From Porphyra umbilicalis (lineage: Eukaryota; Rhodophyta; Bangiophyceae; Bangiales; Bangiaceae): DNA of 64,000 bases. Under the pieces are notes generated by a model. The model searched no databases and was not told the origin of the DNA. It saw only the letters and a program-made list of their open reading frames with translations. Location of the stretch: positions 186,001-250,000 of the forward strand of contig KV918811.1 in NCBI GenBank assembly GCA_002049455.2, read 5' to 3'. The position numbers were made by a program, and so were the translations under genes. Below are positions 63,136 to 64,000 of this stretch, in pieces. Each line of letters begins with the position of its first letter. Positions within the stretch are counted from its first letter, which is position 1.

Positions 63136-64000
63136 TCCTGGACCGTAATCCCGTGGACAGGCTCCACAGTAAGGGCCTCGAGTGGGGCCGGGTAATAAAT
63201 ATTGCGATACACACAAGCGGCGGTCGGTCGGACACTTCTGGCCCAGCATAGGCCTCAAACGGAGGGTGTTGGGCCCAGGCTCAGTGTCGCTCAGAGGATT
63301 CAATTTGCGACCCTGGAAAGAAATCCATTCGGCCCCTCCAGGGGCCCAGAGTGACGCACGCGGTCCATTGATCTCGCTCGAAGCGGCCCATGATCTGGGA
63401 AGCCGAAGACCAAGGGCCTCAGAATGCTCCATGGGGGACCTCAGCCCGCTTGTCAGCACCTCCTTTGCGACCCATCAGCGCGTGGCTTGGGCCTCGCAAT
63501 GGCGTCGGCACCCCCTTTTTTCGACACGGCAGCGCCTGGCCCGGGACACACAACCGCTCAGAGCCATCGAGACGGCGCAAAGCCCGCCCGCCCACACTAT
63601 TAACGTCTCAGTGCTGGCGAGGACGTGTCCTTGCATTGCACACACGCACACACCTACAGGCGGATTCCAGCGCACGAGCAGACTCATCGTGGCCCACACT
63701 CGCCTCTGGCACACTCAATCGGAGCTTTGGATCGCTCACGGCCTCGGTGCCGAACCACGCTCCTACGCACGCTCACTCACCTGTCGTCACCACTCTGCCG
63801 TCGGACCCTTTTGGTCCACCTTCACCCCTGTGCCGCTTGGCGGCCGCCGGAACGGCCGCCAACAATGCCCCTGGTCTGCCGCTTGTCCACCGTGCTGTCT
63901 CTTAGTCGCCGTGCTGCCGCTTGGCATGGAGATTGGCCGCTTTCACTGGCGCCTTGCCTCTCTGCCGCTTTGCCGACCCGCTGCCGCGTGGCTTCGGCGC
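63136..64000. other. No recognisable gene
   Basis: Only short shadow frames are visible. No repeat or domain is seen up to the window end. Confidence 0.5.

Overview
This window is eukaryotic, very GC-rich nuclear DNA made almost entirely of transposable elements nested in one another. The reasons are a GT-AG intron inside one transposon gene, Ty3/chromovirus and Ty1/copia retroelements, PIF/Harbinger, Tc1/mariner, pogo, hAT-like and Mutator-like DNA elements, and large GC-rich minisatellites. The overall style (intron-poor, GC-rich, plant-type PIF transposases, a plant-type ABHD17 N-terminus) would fit a bangiophyte red alga such as Porphyra/Pyropia. That is an inference, not something the sequence proves.

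Left half (1-29,087): one old, broken chromodomain Ty3/gypsy element on the + strand fills the first 29 kb. Its 5' LTR lies outside the window and its 3' LTR starts at 28,414. Three younger elements sit inside it, each with the target duplication expected for its class. They are a 6.3-kb Tc1/mariner element (3,971-10,254, TA), an 8.1-kb PIF/Harbinger element (11,983-20,117, TTA) and a whole-looking copia element on the - strand (20,382-26,039, 5-bp GGAAC, two 421-bp LTRs with about 7 differences). The Tc1 element carries a transposase plus an intron-containing zinc-knuckle gene, which converge on an inverted array of 333-bp repeats. The Harbinger element carries a transposase and a Myb/trihelix-like partner, which converge on a GC-rich 190-bp array. 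Embedded in that array is a broken copy of a host ABHD17-type alpha/beta hydrolase, itself hit by a small element with a 10-bp target duplication.

Middle (29,088-39,665): a broken transposon-type gene of unclassified family, a 1.6-kb TA-flanked non-autonomous element and a 382-bp hAT-like MITE. The best candidate for an ordinary host gene is here, a secreted protein with a C-terminal beta-propeller domain on the - strand (37,848-35,822). A 441-bp MITE follows, whose ends match those of the large Tc1 element.

Right half (39,665-64,000): a second Harbinger gene set (transposase +, Myb-like partner -, and a third repeat-rich ORF) again encloses very large GC-rich arrays dense in GCGGCCGC. Its termini were not resolved. 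Beyond it lie a second, inverted 441-bp MITE, about 5 kb without recognisable genes, a 2.6-kb pogo-like element with TIRs and one frameshift, a minisatellite and a 161-bp MITE.

The recurring theme is that three unrelated two-gene DNA transposons share one plan: two convergent genes with an expanded or inverted repeat array in the interval between their 3' ends.
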